Shown here: piece by piece, positions 14,770 through 24,365 of the stretch | Layout: every line of letters begins with the position of its first letter | How positions within the stretch are numbered: the stretch's first letter is position 1 | DNA from: Arenibacter algicola | GTDB lineage: Bacteria; Bacteroidota; Bacteroidia; Flavobacteriales; Flavobacteriaceae | Length of the DNA: 64,000 nt | Direction: 5' to 3' | Assembly: GCF_000733925.1 (NCBI RefSeq) | Contig: NZ_JPOO01000001.1 | Span: 2,170,001-2,234,000 of the forward strand | Translations under genes and position numbers: made by a program | The notes under the pieces: generated by a model | Seen by the model: the letters and a program-made list of their open reading frames with translations, nothing else | Told to the model about the DNA's origin: nothing | Database searches by the model: none

Positions 14770-17334
14770 GTGGCAGGAAAAGAAAAAAATAGTTCGGGAC
14801 AACCTCTTGTAAACAACCAAGTTTATGGTTTTATTCCAACTGATATTGATGGTGTGGACAAGCTTGCGGAGTTGGCACTTGATTTGCGCTGGTCTTGGAA
14901 CCATGCCGTAGATGAAATCTGGTACCAGTTGGATCCCGAACTATGGATGGAGACACATAATCCGTGGGTAGTTTTGCAGAACGTATCAAGGGACCAACTG
15001 ATAAAGCAAATGGCCGACAAGGTTTTTAGGGAAAGGTTGGATGAAATGATGACACAGAAAGAAAAATCCAGTACCGATCCTGCTTGGTTCCAAAGGAGCC
15101 ATCCATCATCGCCCCTTACCTGCATTGCCTATTTCAGTATGGAGTTTATGCTTAGCGAGGCACTCCCTATTTATGTAGGGGGCTTGGGTAATGTTGCTGG
15201 GGATCAATTAAAATCGGCCAGTGATTTAGGGATTCCCGTTATTGGCGTGGGGTTACTTTACCAACAGGGATATTTTAGACAGTTGATAGATCAATTTGGT
15301 ACCCAACAGGCCCTTTTTCCGTACAATGATCCCGGGCAATTGCCTATTTCACCGCTCAGGTTGTCCAATGGGGAATGGTTGCGGATCAATATATCCTTAT
15401 CCGGGCACACGGTTTGGTTGCGCACATGGCAGGTACAGGTGGGCCGCGTGAAACTTTACCTGTTGGATAGTAATGATCCGGTTAATATGCCGCTTCACAG
15501 GGGAATTACCAGTGCAGCATATGGTGGCGGGGCGGATCTTCGTATTCAGCAGGAAATTATTCTAGGTATAGGGGGATGGAGATTGCTCCGAGCCATGAAT
15601 ATTGCACCGGAAGTGTGCCATATGAACGAAGGTCACTCTGCCTTTCTTGAACTGGAAAGGGCGGCCAATTTTATGCGGGAGAATGGTGTTACCTTTCAGG
15701 AGGCATTGACAGTTACCCGCGCAGGAAATTTGTTTACCACCCATACTGCCGTGGCGGCCGGATTTGATAATTTTAGTCCGTCCTTAATGTGGCAATTTTT
15801 TGCCAATTATGCCAAAGAGGAATTACATTTAGATTTTAATGATCTTTTGGCATTGGGTAGGGAAGACCCACATAATTTATCCCAGTTTTTTAACATGGCC
15901 TATCTGGCCATTCATGGCAGTAGTGCGGTGAATGGGGTAAGTAGGCTTCACAGGGAGGTAAGTCGAAAACTTTTTGGAAATTTATTTAAAAGGTGGCCTA
16001 ACAGCGAAGTGCCTATAGGACATGTTACCAACGGAGTTCACATGCCCAGCTGGGATTCGGTATTCGCAGATAAGATCTGGACTCATTCCTGCGGAAAGGA
16101 ACGCTGGAGAGGTCGTTTGGAATCTGTTGAGCAAGACATTTACTGCTTGTCCGATGTTGCTTTATGGCAGTTCAGGAACGATTCCAGGCATCACATGATA
16201 AATTTTATCCGGGAAAGGTTCCAAGGACAGACCGAGGATGCGGGTCACCCCCCTGAAATTGTGGAAATGGCCAAGCATATTTTTAACAAGGAAACTTTGA
16301 CCTTGGGTTTTGCACGGCGATTCGTTCCCTATAAAAGGCCAAACCTACTTTTACATGATCCGGAAAGATTTATTCGCATCCTAACAAACCCTCAGCGGCC
16401 GGTGCAATTGGTGCTTGCAGGAAAGTCTCCCCCATATGATGAGTCTGGAAAGGCATTGATAAGACAATGGGTACAATTTATTCAACAACATAACTTATAT
16501 AAGCACGTAGTATTTCTAAGCGATTATGATATGTTGTTAACAGAGCATCTTGTACAAGGGGTCGATGTTTGGATAAATACTCCTAGGCGTCCCTGGGAGG
16601 CCTGTGGTACAAGTGGAATGAAGGTTTTGGTAAATGGTGGGATCAATTTATCGGAGTTGGACGGTTGGTGGGCGGAGGCCTATACTCCGGAAGTAGGTTG
16701 GGCAATGGGCGATGGTCATGAACATGGGGAGGATTCCTACTGGGACGCTATTGATGCCAATGAATTGTACGAATTGTTGGAACAAAAAGTGGTACCGGAA
16801 TTTTATGATCGAAATAAAGAGGGGATACCCGAAAATTGGGTAGCAAAAATGCGTAATAGTATGTCTACCTTAACCCCTAAGTTTTCGGCAAACCGAGCCG
16901 TTCGGGAATATACAGAGAAATATTACCTTCCGGCAGCCAACAAATACAAAAAAAGATCTTCCAAAAAAGGAATGCTCGGAAAAAAAATAGTTGAGACCAA
17001 GCTTGATCTACAAAATAAGTGGTGGCAAATGCGCTTTGTCCAGGCCCAAATCGAAAATATTGCAGGAGGGTATCAATTTAAAATTATGGTCTGGTTGAAC
17101 CACATAAGTCCAGACACCATTTCCGTAGAGCTCTTTGCCGAAGGCCTTAATGGGGGGGCAAATGAAATTATAAAAATGGAAATCATAGGACTTGCTAAGA
17201 ATGGGTTGGATCACGAGTGTCATGGGTGTATTGGGACCAGTAGACCGGCCGGTCATTATACGGCCCGGATTGTTCCCTGCTATGAAAATATTTCGGTACC
17301 CTTGGAGAATAACCTGATTCTATGGCAGCGATAA
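14770..17334 (+). CDS. glgP: Alpha-glucan (glycogen) phosphorylase (854 aa)
   Basis: Releases glucose-1-phosphate from glycogen or maltodextrins by phosphorolysis, in the cytoplasm. It is the short bacterial/archaeal alpha-glucan phosphorylase type, with an N-terminal DUF3417-like region (about 17-125) and the catalytic core with the PLP lysine at K618 in ACGTSGMKVLVNGG. A further 130 residues follow the core. The start codon is GTG at 14770; the ATG at 14750 is out of frame. No palindrome box was found in the 175 nt upstream, so its control is unclear. It links glycogen stores to glycolysis and to the fermentation genes at 36-47 kb. Confidence 0.93.
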   Translation: MAGKEKNSSGQPLVNNQVYGFIPTDIDGVDKLAELALDLRWSWNHAVDEIWYQLDPELWMETHNPWVVLQNVSRDQLIKQMADKVFRERLDEMMTQKEKSSTDPAWFQRSHPSSPLTCIAYFSMEFMLSEALPIYVGGLGNVAGDQLKSASDLGIPVIGVGLLYQQGYFRQLIDQFGTQQALFPYNDPGQLPISPLRLSNGEWLRINISLSGHTVWLRTWQVQVGRVKLYLLDSNDPVNMPLHRGITSAAYGGGADLRIQQEIILGIGGWRLLRAMNIAPEVCHMNEGHSAFLELERAANFMRENGVTFQEALTVTRAGNLFTTHTAVAAGFDNFSPSLMWQFFANYAKEELHLDFNDLLALGREDPHNLSQFFNMAYLAIHGSSAVNGVSRLHREVSRKLFGNLFKRWPNSEVPIGHVTNGVHMPSWDSVFADKIWTHSCGKERWRGRLESVEQDIYCLSDVALWQFRNDSRHHMINFIRERFQGQTEDAGHPPEIVEMAKHIFNKETLTLGFARRFVPYKRPNLLLHDPERFIRILTNPQRPVQLVLAGKSPPYDESGKALIRQWVQFIQQHNLYKHVVFLSDYDMLLTEHLVQGVDVWINTPRRPWEACGTSGMKVLVNGGINLSELDGWWAEAYTPEVGWAMGDGHEHGEDSYWDAIDANELYELLEQKVVPEFYDRNKEGIPENWVAKMRNSMSTLTPKFSANRAVREYTEKYYLPAANKYKKRSSKKGMLGKKIVETKLDLQNKWWQMRFVQAQIENIAGGYQFKIMVWLNHISPDTISVELFAEGLNGGANEIIKMEIIGLAKNGLDHECHGCIGTSRPAGHYTARIVPCYENISVPLENNLILWQR

Positions 17335-17435
17335 TAGTTTTAAAGAAAAAAAGGGCAATTACCTGCAGCGGATACAGAAGATTTTATAGGGTTTTATAGC
17401 GGGAATTCTGTATCTTGAAACTAAATGGATAAACA

Positions 17436-18089
17436 ATGATAGTACATAGTCTAGGGGAAGGGAATTCACTGTTAAATAAATTTGTAGCCGAAATAAGGGA
17501 TGCCAATATTCAACGCGATAGCATGCGCTTTAGGCGCAATATTGAACGTATTGGAGAGATTTTGGGCTACGAACTTAGCAAGACCCTTGACTATAGGAAC
17601 CAAACGGTCGAAACCCCTTTGGGAACCAAAGAAATGTCCATGCCTATTGATGATTTGGTGCTGTGCTCCGTTTTACGTGCCGGACTCCCATTACATCAGG
17701 GTCTGTTAAACTATTTCGACAATGCGGAAAATGCTTTTATTTCTGCATATAGGCATCACCGTGGAGATGAGGATGCTTTTGAAGTTATAGTGAAATACTT
17801 TGCTGCCCCATCCTTGGAAAATAAAACCTTAATTCTTACGGATCCAATGCTGGCCACAGGAAAAACGTTGGAGAATGTTTTAAATGCCCTTAAGGACCAT
17901 GGCAAGCCCAAGCAGATTCATATTTTATCGGTAATTGGTTCCCAATCCGGGATAGACCATATTAAGACAGTTTTTCCAAAGAATACCCATTTGTGGATAG
18001 CCGCCATTGATACCCAATTAAATAGCAAAGGCTATATTGTTCCGGGTATAGGAGATGCAGGGGATTTGGCTTTTGGGGTTAAACTTTAG
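17436..18089 (+). CDS. upp: Uracil phosphoribosyltransferase (217 aa)
   Basis: Pyrimidine salvage: uracil plus PRPP to UMP. The PRPP-binding loop LILTDPMLATGKT (about 131-143) and the C-terminal uracil-binding region GYIVPGIGDAGDLAFG match the Upp family. The ending DLAFG instead of DRxFG is a small deviation. It is about 100 nt after glgP on the same strand; a TATCTTGA sequence just upstream could be a weak -7 element, but no palindrome box is present. It is convergent with the P-type ATPase at 18118 (28 nt apart). Confidence 0.92.
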   Translation: MIVHSLGEGNSLLNKFVAEIRDANIQRDSMRFRRNIERIGEILGYELSKTLDYRNQTVETPLGTKEMSMPIDDLVLCSVLRAGLPLHQGLLNYFDNAENAFISAYRHHRGDEDAFEVIVKYFAAPSLENKTLILTDPMLATGKTLENVLNALKDHGKPKQIHILSVIGSQSGIDHIKTVFPKNTHLWIAAIDTQLNSKGYIVPGIGDAGDLAFGVKL

Positions 18090-18117
18090 CTATTTTACTA
18101 GCTGTAAATCCCTAGTA

Positions 18118-20628
18118 TTATTTAAATTTCCCCTTGGCCCGTTTTATCCCTTTCACAATTTCATACCAGAGTACGGAAATCATACCAGCTATAACAGCAA
18201 TACCCAGCTGATTTGTGTTCAAGGTTTCAAATTGAAAAAATCTTGTCAATGGGGGCACAAAGAGCAACAGTGCAGAGAGGATCAAAGTAATCCCTATAAT
18301 CAATGGCACCAAGTTGTTTTTATATTTTAAAGTGGTCCAAATGGAATAATAGAAAGAGCGGTTTACCAGGGTCAGAAAAATATTGGAAGAAATCAAGACC
18401 ATAAACACCATAGTTCTTGTTACGGATTCGTTATATCCTTCAAAAACTGCGTATTGGTATACCGATAAAGATCCTAGGGTGATTACCAGCCCCTGAATGA
18501 TACTGGTTACCAATTCCTTGAACTTGAAAAAAGTTGTAGTAAATGGCCTTGGTTTTTGGATCATCGTATTTTTCTCCATCGGCTCGTTCTCATAAATAAT
18601 GGAGCAGGTGGGGCCCATGATCAATTCCAATAATATAACATGGGAGGGTGAAAATATGGCGGGATAGGCCCACCCCAATGCCAAGGGGATAAATACCGTT
18701 AATATGATGGGGATATGAATGGATATGATATACTGGATAGCCTTTTTTAAATTGCCATAAATCTTTCTGCCCATCGCAATGGCATCTACCATTTTGGAAA
18801 GGTCATCGTCTACCAAGATCAAGGAGGCGGCCTGCTTGGCAATCTCAGTTCCTTTTTTTCCCATGGCAATACCGATATGCGATGCCTTAAGCGCAGGTCC
18901 GTCGTTGACCCCGTCACCTGTCATGGCCACTACTTCGTTATTAGCCTTAATGGCGTTAACAATTCTTAGTTTGGCTTCAGGAAACATACGTGTAAAGACC
19001 TGGGTGGAAATTACCTTTTGTTGTAATTCTGCATCCCCTAATTGCATTAATTCCTCCCCGGTCATGCTTTTTTCATAGCCAGGAAATTCAATTTGTTTGG
19101 CAATGGCCATGGAAGTGGCGGGATTATCTCCTGTAACCAATTTTACCTGTATTCCGGCCTTTTCAAAATCTTTAAGCACCTCGCGAATGTTATCTTTTGG
19201 AGGGTCATAAAAAGCCACTAATCCCTTGACATCAAATTGAAAATCCTGTTGTTTTTCCGGAAAGCAGGACCCTTTAAAAATGGCCTGTCCCACACCCAAC
19301 ATTCGGTATCCTTCTTGGCCCAAACTGGTTAAAACATCCTTTATCTGTTCTTTTTGGGCATCTGTTAGCGTGGAAGCTGCCAAAAGGGCTTCCGGAGCCC
19401 CTTTAGCTGCAATGATACGGTTACCTTTACTATTTTCGAACAAATGGGTCATCATAGGCGGTTTTCCGCTTAGCGGATACTCATGTATCATTTTATAATG
19501 GGGCCGCTGGTCTATAGAGGCAATTCTGCCATAGGCCTCATGCAAAGCCTTTTCCATAGGATCGAAAGGTATTGGTTCGCTGGCCCACATCGCTATGGTG
19601 ACCAATTCTTTTTGAGAATCATTCATTGGGGCATCTACAGAAACTACCTCTCGCGTATCCAAGGTAAAGAGCTTGGCAAGTTCCATCTTGTTCTGGGTTA
19701 TGGTGCCCGTTTTGTCCGCACAGATTACGGTAGCACTTCCTAGGGATTCTACGGTTTTCATTTGTTTTACAACAATGCCCATTTTCATCAACCTATAGGC
19801 ACCTAAGGCCATAAAAGTGGTAAAGGCCACTGGTATTTCTTCTGGCAGAACACTCATGGCCAAGGTTAAGGCTTTTAGCAAACTCTCCAATACCTCCCGT
19901 GATTGAAGGTAATTGATTCCCCAGACCAATAGAAAAATGATCCCGCCCCAAATGGACATATGTTTTACGAAATTGGAAATCTGTTTTTCCAGGGGGGTCT
20001 TTTCCTCTTGGATACCTTCAAGACTTTTTCCAATTTTACCCAACTGGGTGCTGTTGCCAATTTCAGTTATGGTAGCGATCGCCAGGCCACTGGCTACTGT
20101 AGTGCCACCAAATATCTTATTGTCCAATTTTGATGCATCCTTAAAAACGGAAAGGGATTCTCCCGTAAGTATGGATTCGTTTACAGAAAAATCGTTGGAA
20201 TGAACAATGGTCCCATCGGCAGGAATGGTGTTGCCTTCCTCAACCATCAGACTGTCACCAACTACCAACTCCTCACTGGGTATTTCTACGACTTCTCCGT
20301 TCCTAATGACCTGGCTATTGGGTTGGGTAAGACTTTTTAATTTTTCCAAGGCCATCCTACTTTTGGAATCCTGATAAAGGGATATTGAGGCTACAAGGAT
20401 AATGGCAGCGACCATAAATATTCCATCACCATTATTTCCTGATATAAAATAGATTGAAGAGGCCACCATCAATAGGATGACCATCGGCTCCTGGGCAATA
20501 CTTTTTAAAGCGTCCAAAAAGCTATTGTCCCTTTTATAGCTTAGGCTATTTTCACCATGTTTTTTTCTAGAATGTTTTACGGCTTCATCGGACAGCCCTT
20601 TAATGCCAAAATCGATTGGATTGATCAT
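18118..20628 (-). CDS. P-type cation ATPase, unusual M4/M6 site (836 aa)
   Basis: P2-type ATPase with an N-terminal cation-ATPase domain, about eight to ten membrane segments, phosphorylation site D305 in DKTGTIT, the TGES actuator loop (155-158) and the hinge TGDGVND. The M4 site is PEEIP (262-266) rather than the PEGLP of Ca2+ pumps, and the M6 region reads ELIMGPTCSIIYENEP without the NLVTD calcium ligands. A Ca2+ specificity is therefore unlikely; the cation is unknown. It is divergent from hsp20 and shares its box: TATTTTTA on the minus strand at 20737-20744, 23 nt from 20768-20779. The second ATPase beyond hsp20 does have calcium-type residues, so the two are not redundant copies. Confidence 0.92.
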   Translation of the reverse strand: MINPIDFGIKGLSDEAVKHSRKKHGENSLSYKRDNSFLDALKSIAQEPMVILLMVASSIYFISGNNGDGIFMVAAIILVASISLYQDSKSRMALEKLKSLTQPNSQVIRNGEVVEIPSEELVVGDSLMVEEGNTIPADGTIVHSNDFSVNESILTGESLSVFKDASKLDNKIFGGTTVASGLAIATITEIGNSTQLGKIGKSLEGIQEEKTPLEKQISNFVKHMSIWGGIIFLLVWGINYLQSREVLESLLKALTLAMSVLPEEIPVAFTTFMALGAYRLMKMGIVVKQMKTVESLGSATVICADKTGTITQNKMELAKLFTLDTREVVSVDAPMNDSQKELVTIAMWASEPIPFDPMEKALHEAYGRIASIDQRPHYKMIHEYPLSGKPPMMTHLFENSKGNRIIAAKGAPEALLAASTLTDAQKEQIKDVLTSLGQEGYRMLGVGQAIFKGSCFPEKQQDFQFDVKGLVAFYDPPKDNIREVLKDFEKAGIQVKLVTGDNPATSMAIAKQIEFPGYEKSMTGEELMQLGDAELQQKVISTQVFTRMFPEAKLRIVNAIKANNEVVAMTGDGVNDGPALKASHIGIAMGKKGTEIAKQAASLILVDDDLSKMVDAIAMGRKIYGNLKKAIQYIISIHIPIILTVFIPLALGWAYPAIFSPSHVILLELIMGPTCSIIYENEPMEKNTMIQKPRPFTTTFFKFKELVTSIIQGLVITLGSLSVYQYAVFEGYNESVTRTMVFMVLISSNIFLTLVNRSFYYSIWTTLKYKNNLVPLIIGITLILSALLLFVPPLTRFFQFETLNTNQLGIAVIAGMISVLWYEIVKGIKRAKGKFK

Positions 20629-20767
20629 ATGTCTAAATTAACTAAAATGTGTATAACAAGACATTACAATCCAACTTTCGCATTCATTCAAATTCGGATA
20701 TGGTTAGCGCAGTTTTGTTACAGTGATTTGATACGGTAAAAATAAATGTAAAGAAATTTTGTGTGAC

Positions 20768-20779
20768 TGACCTAAATCA
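20768..20779. promoter_or_regulatory. CRP/FNR-like box, divergent (ATPase 18118-20628 and hsp20)
   Basis: TGACCTAAATCA fits TGAYnnnnRTCA. Both directions have a -7 match at the standard 23-nt distance: TATTTTTA (minus strand, 20737-20744) and TACTTTTA (plus strand, 20803-20810). Confidence 0.85.
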
Positions 20780-20848
20780 TTTTGTGCCAAGCTGGTTGGA
20801 AGTACTTTTAAAGTATAATAAATATATAACCCTTAAAAATACAATATT

Positions 20849-21313
20849 ATGACACTTGTAAAATTTAAAAGAAGACCATTTAGAAACCTTATGACCCAAG
20901 ATTTTTTTGATATGGACGATTTTTTCGATAATCGCGCTTGGGTAAGGGATATGCTACCTGACAGTTTCTGGAATGGGAAAAGGTCGGAGCCAGCCTTGAA
21001 CATTAAGGAAACCGGTGACCATTTTGAGATAGAGCTTGCTGCTCCAGGTTTTCAAAAAAAGGACTTTGAGGTAACCATTGATGATGGATGCTTAAATATT
21101 GCTGCCGAGAAGTCGCAATCCAAAGAGGAAAAGGAGGACAAATTCACACGTAGGGAATTTAGCTATAATTCCTTTGAGCGATCGTTGCAACTACCGGAGA
21201 ATGTTAAACAGGAAGAAATTAAGGCCGCCTACAAGGACGGTATCCTTAGCTTTAATCTAGCTAAGAAAGAGGAAGCTAAAAAAGCACCTCCAAAAAAAGT
21301 ACAAATCGGATAG
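20849..21313 (+). CDS. Hsp20 small heat shock protein (154 aa)
   Basis: ATP-independent holdase chaperone. The alpha-crystallin domain runs from EPALNIKETGDHFEIELAAPG (about 47-67) to KAAYKDGILSFNLAKK. The C-terminal KVQIG gives the I-x-I/V-like anchor used in oligomer assembly. The N-terminal arm is rich in Phe and Asp (DFFDMDDFFDNRAW), a normal feature for the family. It is divergent from one P-type ATPase and upstream of another, with a hairpin at 21341-21398 between. It is transcribed from the box at 20768-20779 with -7 TACTTTTA. Hsp20 is also a major product of dormancy-type regulons in other bacteria. Confidence 0.95.
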   Translation: MTLVKFKRRPFRNLMTQDFFDMDDFFDNRAWVRDMLPDSFWNGKRSEPALNIKETGDHFEIELAAPGFQKKDFEVTIDDGCLNIAAEKSQSKEEKEDKFTRREFSYNSFERSLQLPENVKQEEIKAAYKDGILSFNLAKKEEAKKAPPKKVQIG

Positions 21314-21340
21314 TTATTGGTTGGTTATTTGTTAGTAGCA

Positions 21341-21405
21341 ATGCCTTCCCGTCAAAAGCCAAAATATGTCCGTGTGGGTGGTTAAGACGGGAAGGCATAT
21401 TTTTT
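21341..21405 (+). terminator. 13-bp hairpin with T tract between hsp20 and ATPase
   Basis: ATGCCTTCCCGTC (21341-21353) and GACGGGAAGGCAT (21386-21398) pair perfectly over 13 bp, with a 32-nt loop, followed by AT6. It begins 27 nt after the hsp20 stop and ends shortly before the ATG of the ATPase at 21421. It should end or reduce transcription after hsp20, so that the ATPase gets only part of it (attenuation). The loop is longer than in most intrinsic terminators. Confidence 0.75.
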
Positions 21406-21420
21406 GTAAATTAAACCCAT

Positions 21421-24096
21421 ATGCTGCAAAATGCTTTTTTTTACTCCCTGCAGGAAATAATTGCCTGCACAGGCAGTGATTTGGAACGCGGTTTGGATAA
21501 AGAGTGCATTCCGGAACGTTTGCAGAAATATGGTCCAAATCGGATACCGGCACAAGACCCAAAGAAAAGATGGGCAATTTTTCTGGAACAACTCTTGGAT
21601 CCCATAATTTATATCCTTTTTGCGGCAGGAATTCTTGCCTACGTTTTCAGTGATGAGCTAGAGAGTGCCGCCATTTTATTTGTCATATTTATCTCTGTGG
21701 CCATAGGATATTTTATGGAACTTAAAGCGGTTAGATCTTTGGAGGCCCTGATAAAAATGGGGCAGGCAAGCACAGATGTAATAAGGTCTGGACAAAGAAT
21801 GGATATCAAAGCCGCGGATGTGGTACCTGGTGATGTCATTGTTATGAGCCCGGGTGATGTCGTTCCTGCCGATGCCCGCCTTACACAAGTAGATAATCTT
21901 TCGGTAAAAGAATCGGTATTGACAGGAGAGAGTCTCTCGATTCGCAAAGGAATAGAACCATTGCCGGAGGATACTCCAGTTACGGATCGTACCAATATGG
22001 TTTATAGGGGCACAGTGATTAGCGCGGGCTATGGGAGAGCCATTGTTACGGCAACAGGAAAGTATTCACAATTGGGGACTATTCAACAAATGGGTTTGGA
22101 TGCGGACAAGGACCGCACCCCTTTGGAGAAGAAATTAAACCAATTGAGCAAATGGCTCATTTGGTTAACGCTCGGTATAGCAGGATTAATTGTGGTCATT
22201 GGCTATTTTAGGGGCAATGATCTTTTGCTGATGATAGAAACGGGAGTGGCTTTGGCGGTTGCGGCTATTCCCGAGGGTTTGCCAATAGTAGCCACTATTG
22301 CCCTTGCAAGGGGAATGATGAGGTTGTCCCAAAAACAGGTCATCATTAAAAAAATGGAGGCTGTACAAACTCTAGGGGCTACAGATATCATCTTCACGGA
22401 TAAGACAGGTACCTTGACCGAAGATCGGATGGTGGTATCTACAATAATTTATGGAGAAACATGCCTGGATAATCTCAATCAAAGGGAACAATCCTATTTT
22501 TCCACCTTTAAGAACAACCTTGTATTTGATAAAATGATCATGGCTGGGATCCTATGTAACAATGTGGACCCTACAGCTATTGATGAACAGGCCGATTCCA
22601 TAGAATTGGCCTTGATGCACTTTGCCATTAATTTGGGTTATGATCCCGAGCTTGTAAAACGAAATAATCCGGAAAAAGTGGAATTGCCATTTGATTCTAC
22701 ACTAAAGTTAATGGCAACGGCCCATCAAAGACAAGGAGGCTTTACCATCTATGCGAAAGGGGCATATGAAAGTTTAGTAGACCATTGTAATTTTGATTTG
22801 GATGGGAAAGAATTGGACCTTAATGAACACAAACTTTTATGGAAGCAAAAAGTAGATACTCTTGCCTCCCAAGGTTTGCGCACCCTGGCTTTCGCATATA
22901 AGGAAGAAGAGAAGGCCCCTGCAAGAGAAAATATTCTAGACGGACTTACTTTTTTGGGGGTCATAGGATTTCAGGATCCAGCCAGAGAAGATGTGAAAGT
23001 GGTGATTGATATTTACAAGAAGGCGGGTATTAAAGTGATTATGGTTACCGGTGATCATCCCGGCACATCAAAAAAAATAGCTCAGGAAGTTGGGATCTTG
23101 GAAATTAATGCAGGCCCAGACAGAATTTGGCATGGCAAGGACCTTACAAGGAGCTTGGATGGGACCGACGGTAATGGTAGTGTCTTGTTGAATGCCTCTA
23201 TTTTTGCTCGGGTCGGTCCGGAACAAAAGTTGAATTTGATAAACTATTATCAAGAACATGGCCATATTGTTGGAATGATCGGAGATGGAATCAATGATGT
23301 CCCGGCTTTAAAAAAGGCCGACATAGGTATAGCTATGGGCATTAGGGGTGCGGAGGCAGCCCGTGAAGTGGCAGACGTGATTTTGAAAAATGATAAGTTT
23401 ACGGCCATGGAATTGGGGATAAGGCAAGGGAGGGTAATATTTCAGAATATTCGCCAATTTGTCGTTTACTTATTATCCTGCAATTTGGCAGAAATACTTA
23501 CGGTAGGCTTTGCCGCTTTATTAAATTTGCCATCACCTCTGTTGCCTTTACAAATACTGTTCCTGAATTTGGTGACCGATGTTTTTCCTGCATTGGCCTT
23601 GGGTTTTGGAAAGGGGGAAAAGGATATCATGGAACAACCGCCCAAAAAACCAAAGGACCCTATATTGTCACAAAGTGATTGGAATTTTATTGTACTCTAC
23701 GGGCTGTCCATCAGTATTGCTGTTCTTGGCATTGTTGCCTATGCGGATAAGATTCTGAAATTTTCCCCTGAAACTATTAATAATATGGCTTTTTATACCT
23801 TGGTATTTGCCCAATTGCTCAACGTATTTAATATACCAAAGCAAAGGGAATCCTTTTTCATAAATGAAATAACAACTAATTTATGGGTTTGGGGAGCAAT
23901 TATTCTGTCTTTGGCCTTGACTTTAGGTGCTAACCTAAGCACTCCCCTGGCAGCGGCATTTTCGTTGCAGTTGCTTTCTTGGGAACAATTGGGATATTCT
24001 GCCCTATTTGCATTTGGGGCACTGGTCTTGGCACAATTGTTCAAAAGGGCAAGGGTGTTATATTTTCGTGCTTACCCCAATAGTGTTATCCCTTAA
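21421..24096 (+). CDS. P-type Ca2+-type ATPase (891 aa)
   Basis: SERCA/PMR1-like P2A pump. It has an N-terminal cation-ATPase domain, TGES (168-171), phosphorylation site D327 in DKTGTLT, hinge MIGDGINDVPALK, and a C-terminal six-helix bundle. The M4 segment VALAVAAIPEGLP (PEGLP at 284-288) and the M6 segment NLVTDVFPALALGF keep the residues that bind calcium in SERCA, so Ca2+ (or Mn2+) export is likely. The ATG at 21421 follows the hairpin after hsp20 and no box is near, so expression probably depends on read-through from the hsp20 promoter. DosR-type regulons also carry a P2A ATPase (CtpF). Confidence 0.92.
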   Translation: MLQNAFFYSLQEIIACTGSDLERGLDKECIPERLQKYGPNRIPAQDPKKRWAIFLEQLLDPIIYILFAAGILAYVFSDELESAAILFVIFISVAIGYFMELKAVRSLEALIKMGQASTDVIRSGQRMDIKAADVVPGDVIVMSPGDVVPADARLTQVDNLSVKESVLTGESLSIRKGIEPLPEDTPVTDRTNMVYRGTVISAGYGRAIVTATGKYSQLGTIQQMGLDADKDRTPLEKKLNQLSKWLIWLTLGIAGLIVVIGYFRGNDLLLMIETGVALAVAAIPEGLPIVATIALARGMMRLSQKQVIIKKMEAVQTLGATDIIFTDKTGTLTEDRMVVSTIIYGETCLDNLNQREQSYFSTFKNNLVFDKMIMAGILCNNVDPTAIDEQADSIELALMHFAINLGYDPELVKRNNPEKVELPFDSTLKLMATAHQRQGGFTIYAKGAYESLVDHCNFDLDGKELDLNEHKLLWKQKVDTLASQGLRTLAFAYKEEEKAPARENILDGLTFLGVIGFQDPAREDVKVVIDIYKKAGIKVIMVTGDHPGTSKKIAQEVGILEINAGPDRIWHGKDLTRSLDGTDGNGSVLLNASIFARVGPEQKLNLINYYQEHGHIVGMIGDGINDVPALKKADIGIAMGIRGAEAAREVADVILKNDKFTAMELGIRQGRVIFQNIRQFVVYLLSCNLAEILTVGFAALLNLPSPLLPLQILFLNLVTDVFPALALGFGKGEKDIMEQPPKKPKDPILSQSDWNFIVLYGLSISIAVLGIVAYADKILKFSPETINNMAFYTLVFAQLLNVFNIPKQRESFFINEITTNLWVWGAIILSLALTLGANLSTPLAAAFSLQLLSWEQLGYSALFAFGALVLAQLFKRARVLYFRAYPNSVIP

Positions 24097-24116
24097 ATCC
24101 TTTGGATTAAGGTTTT
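24091..24116 (+). terminator. Terminator after Ca2+-type ATPase
   Basis: CCTTAAATCC (24091-24100) and GGATTAAGG (24104-24112) form a stem with one bulged base and a TTT loop, followed by TTTT. The left arm includes the stop codon of the ATPase. The T tract is short, so strength is uncertain. Confidence 0.55.
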
Positions 24117-24365
24117 AATGGACGCAAGATTGGTCAGTACGGGCCCAGGGCATTTTATATAGGATGTGTGTTTAAAGGAAAATGATAATTTCTTTTGCCA
24201 TTTGGATAGCACTTGGAAAATTAATTATAACAGGTTAAATACACTAGTCGGTTGTTGTAATAAGCTGGGGTAAGAATTTAAAATTCCTTAATTAAGCGTT
24301 CCTCTGGGTAAATATCCAATATCTAAAATTCAAAATTAAAGGTATTAAAAGATATTCAAGAAAGT

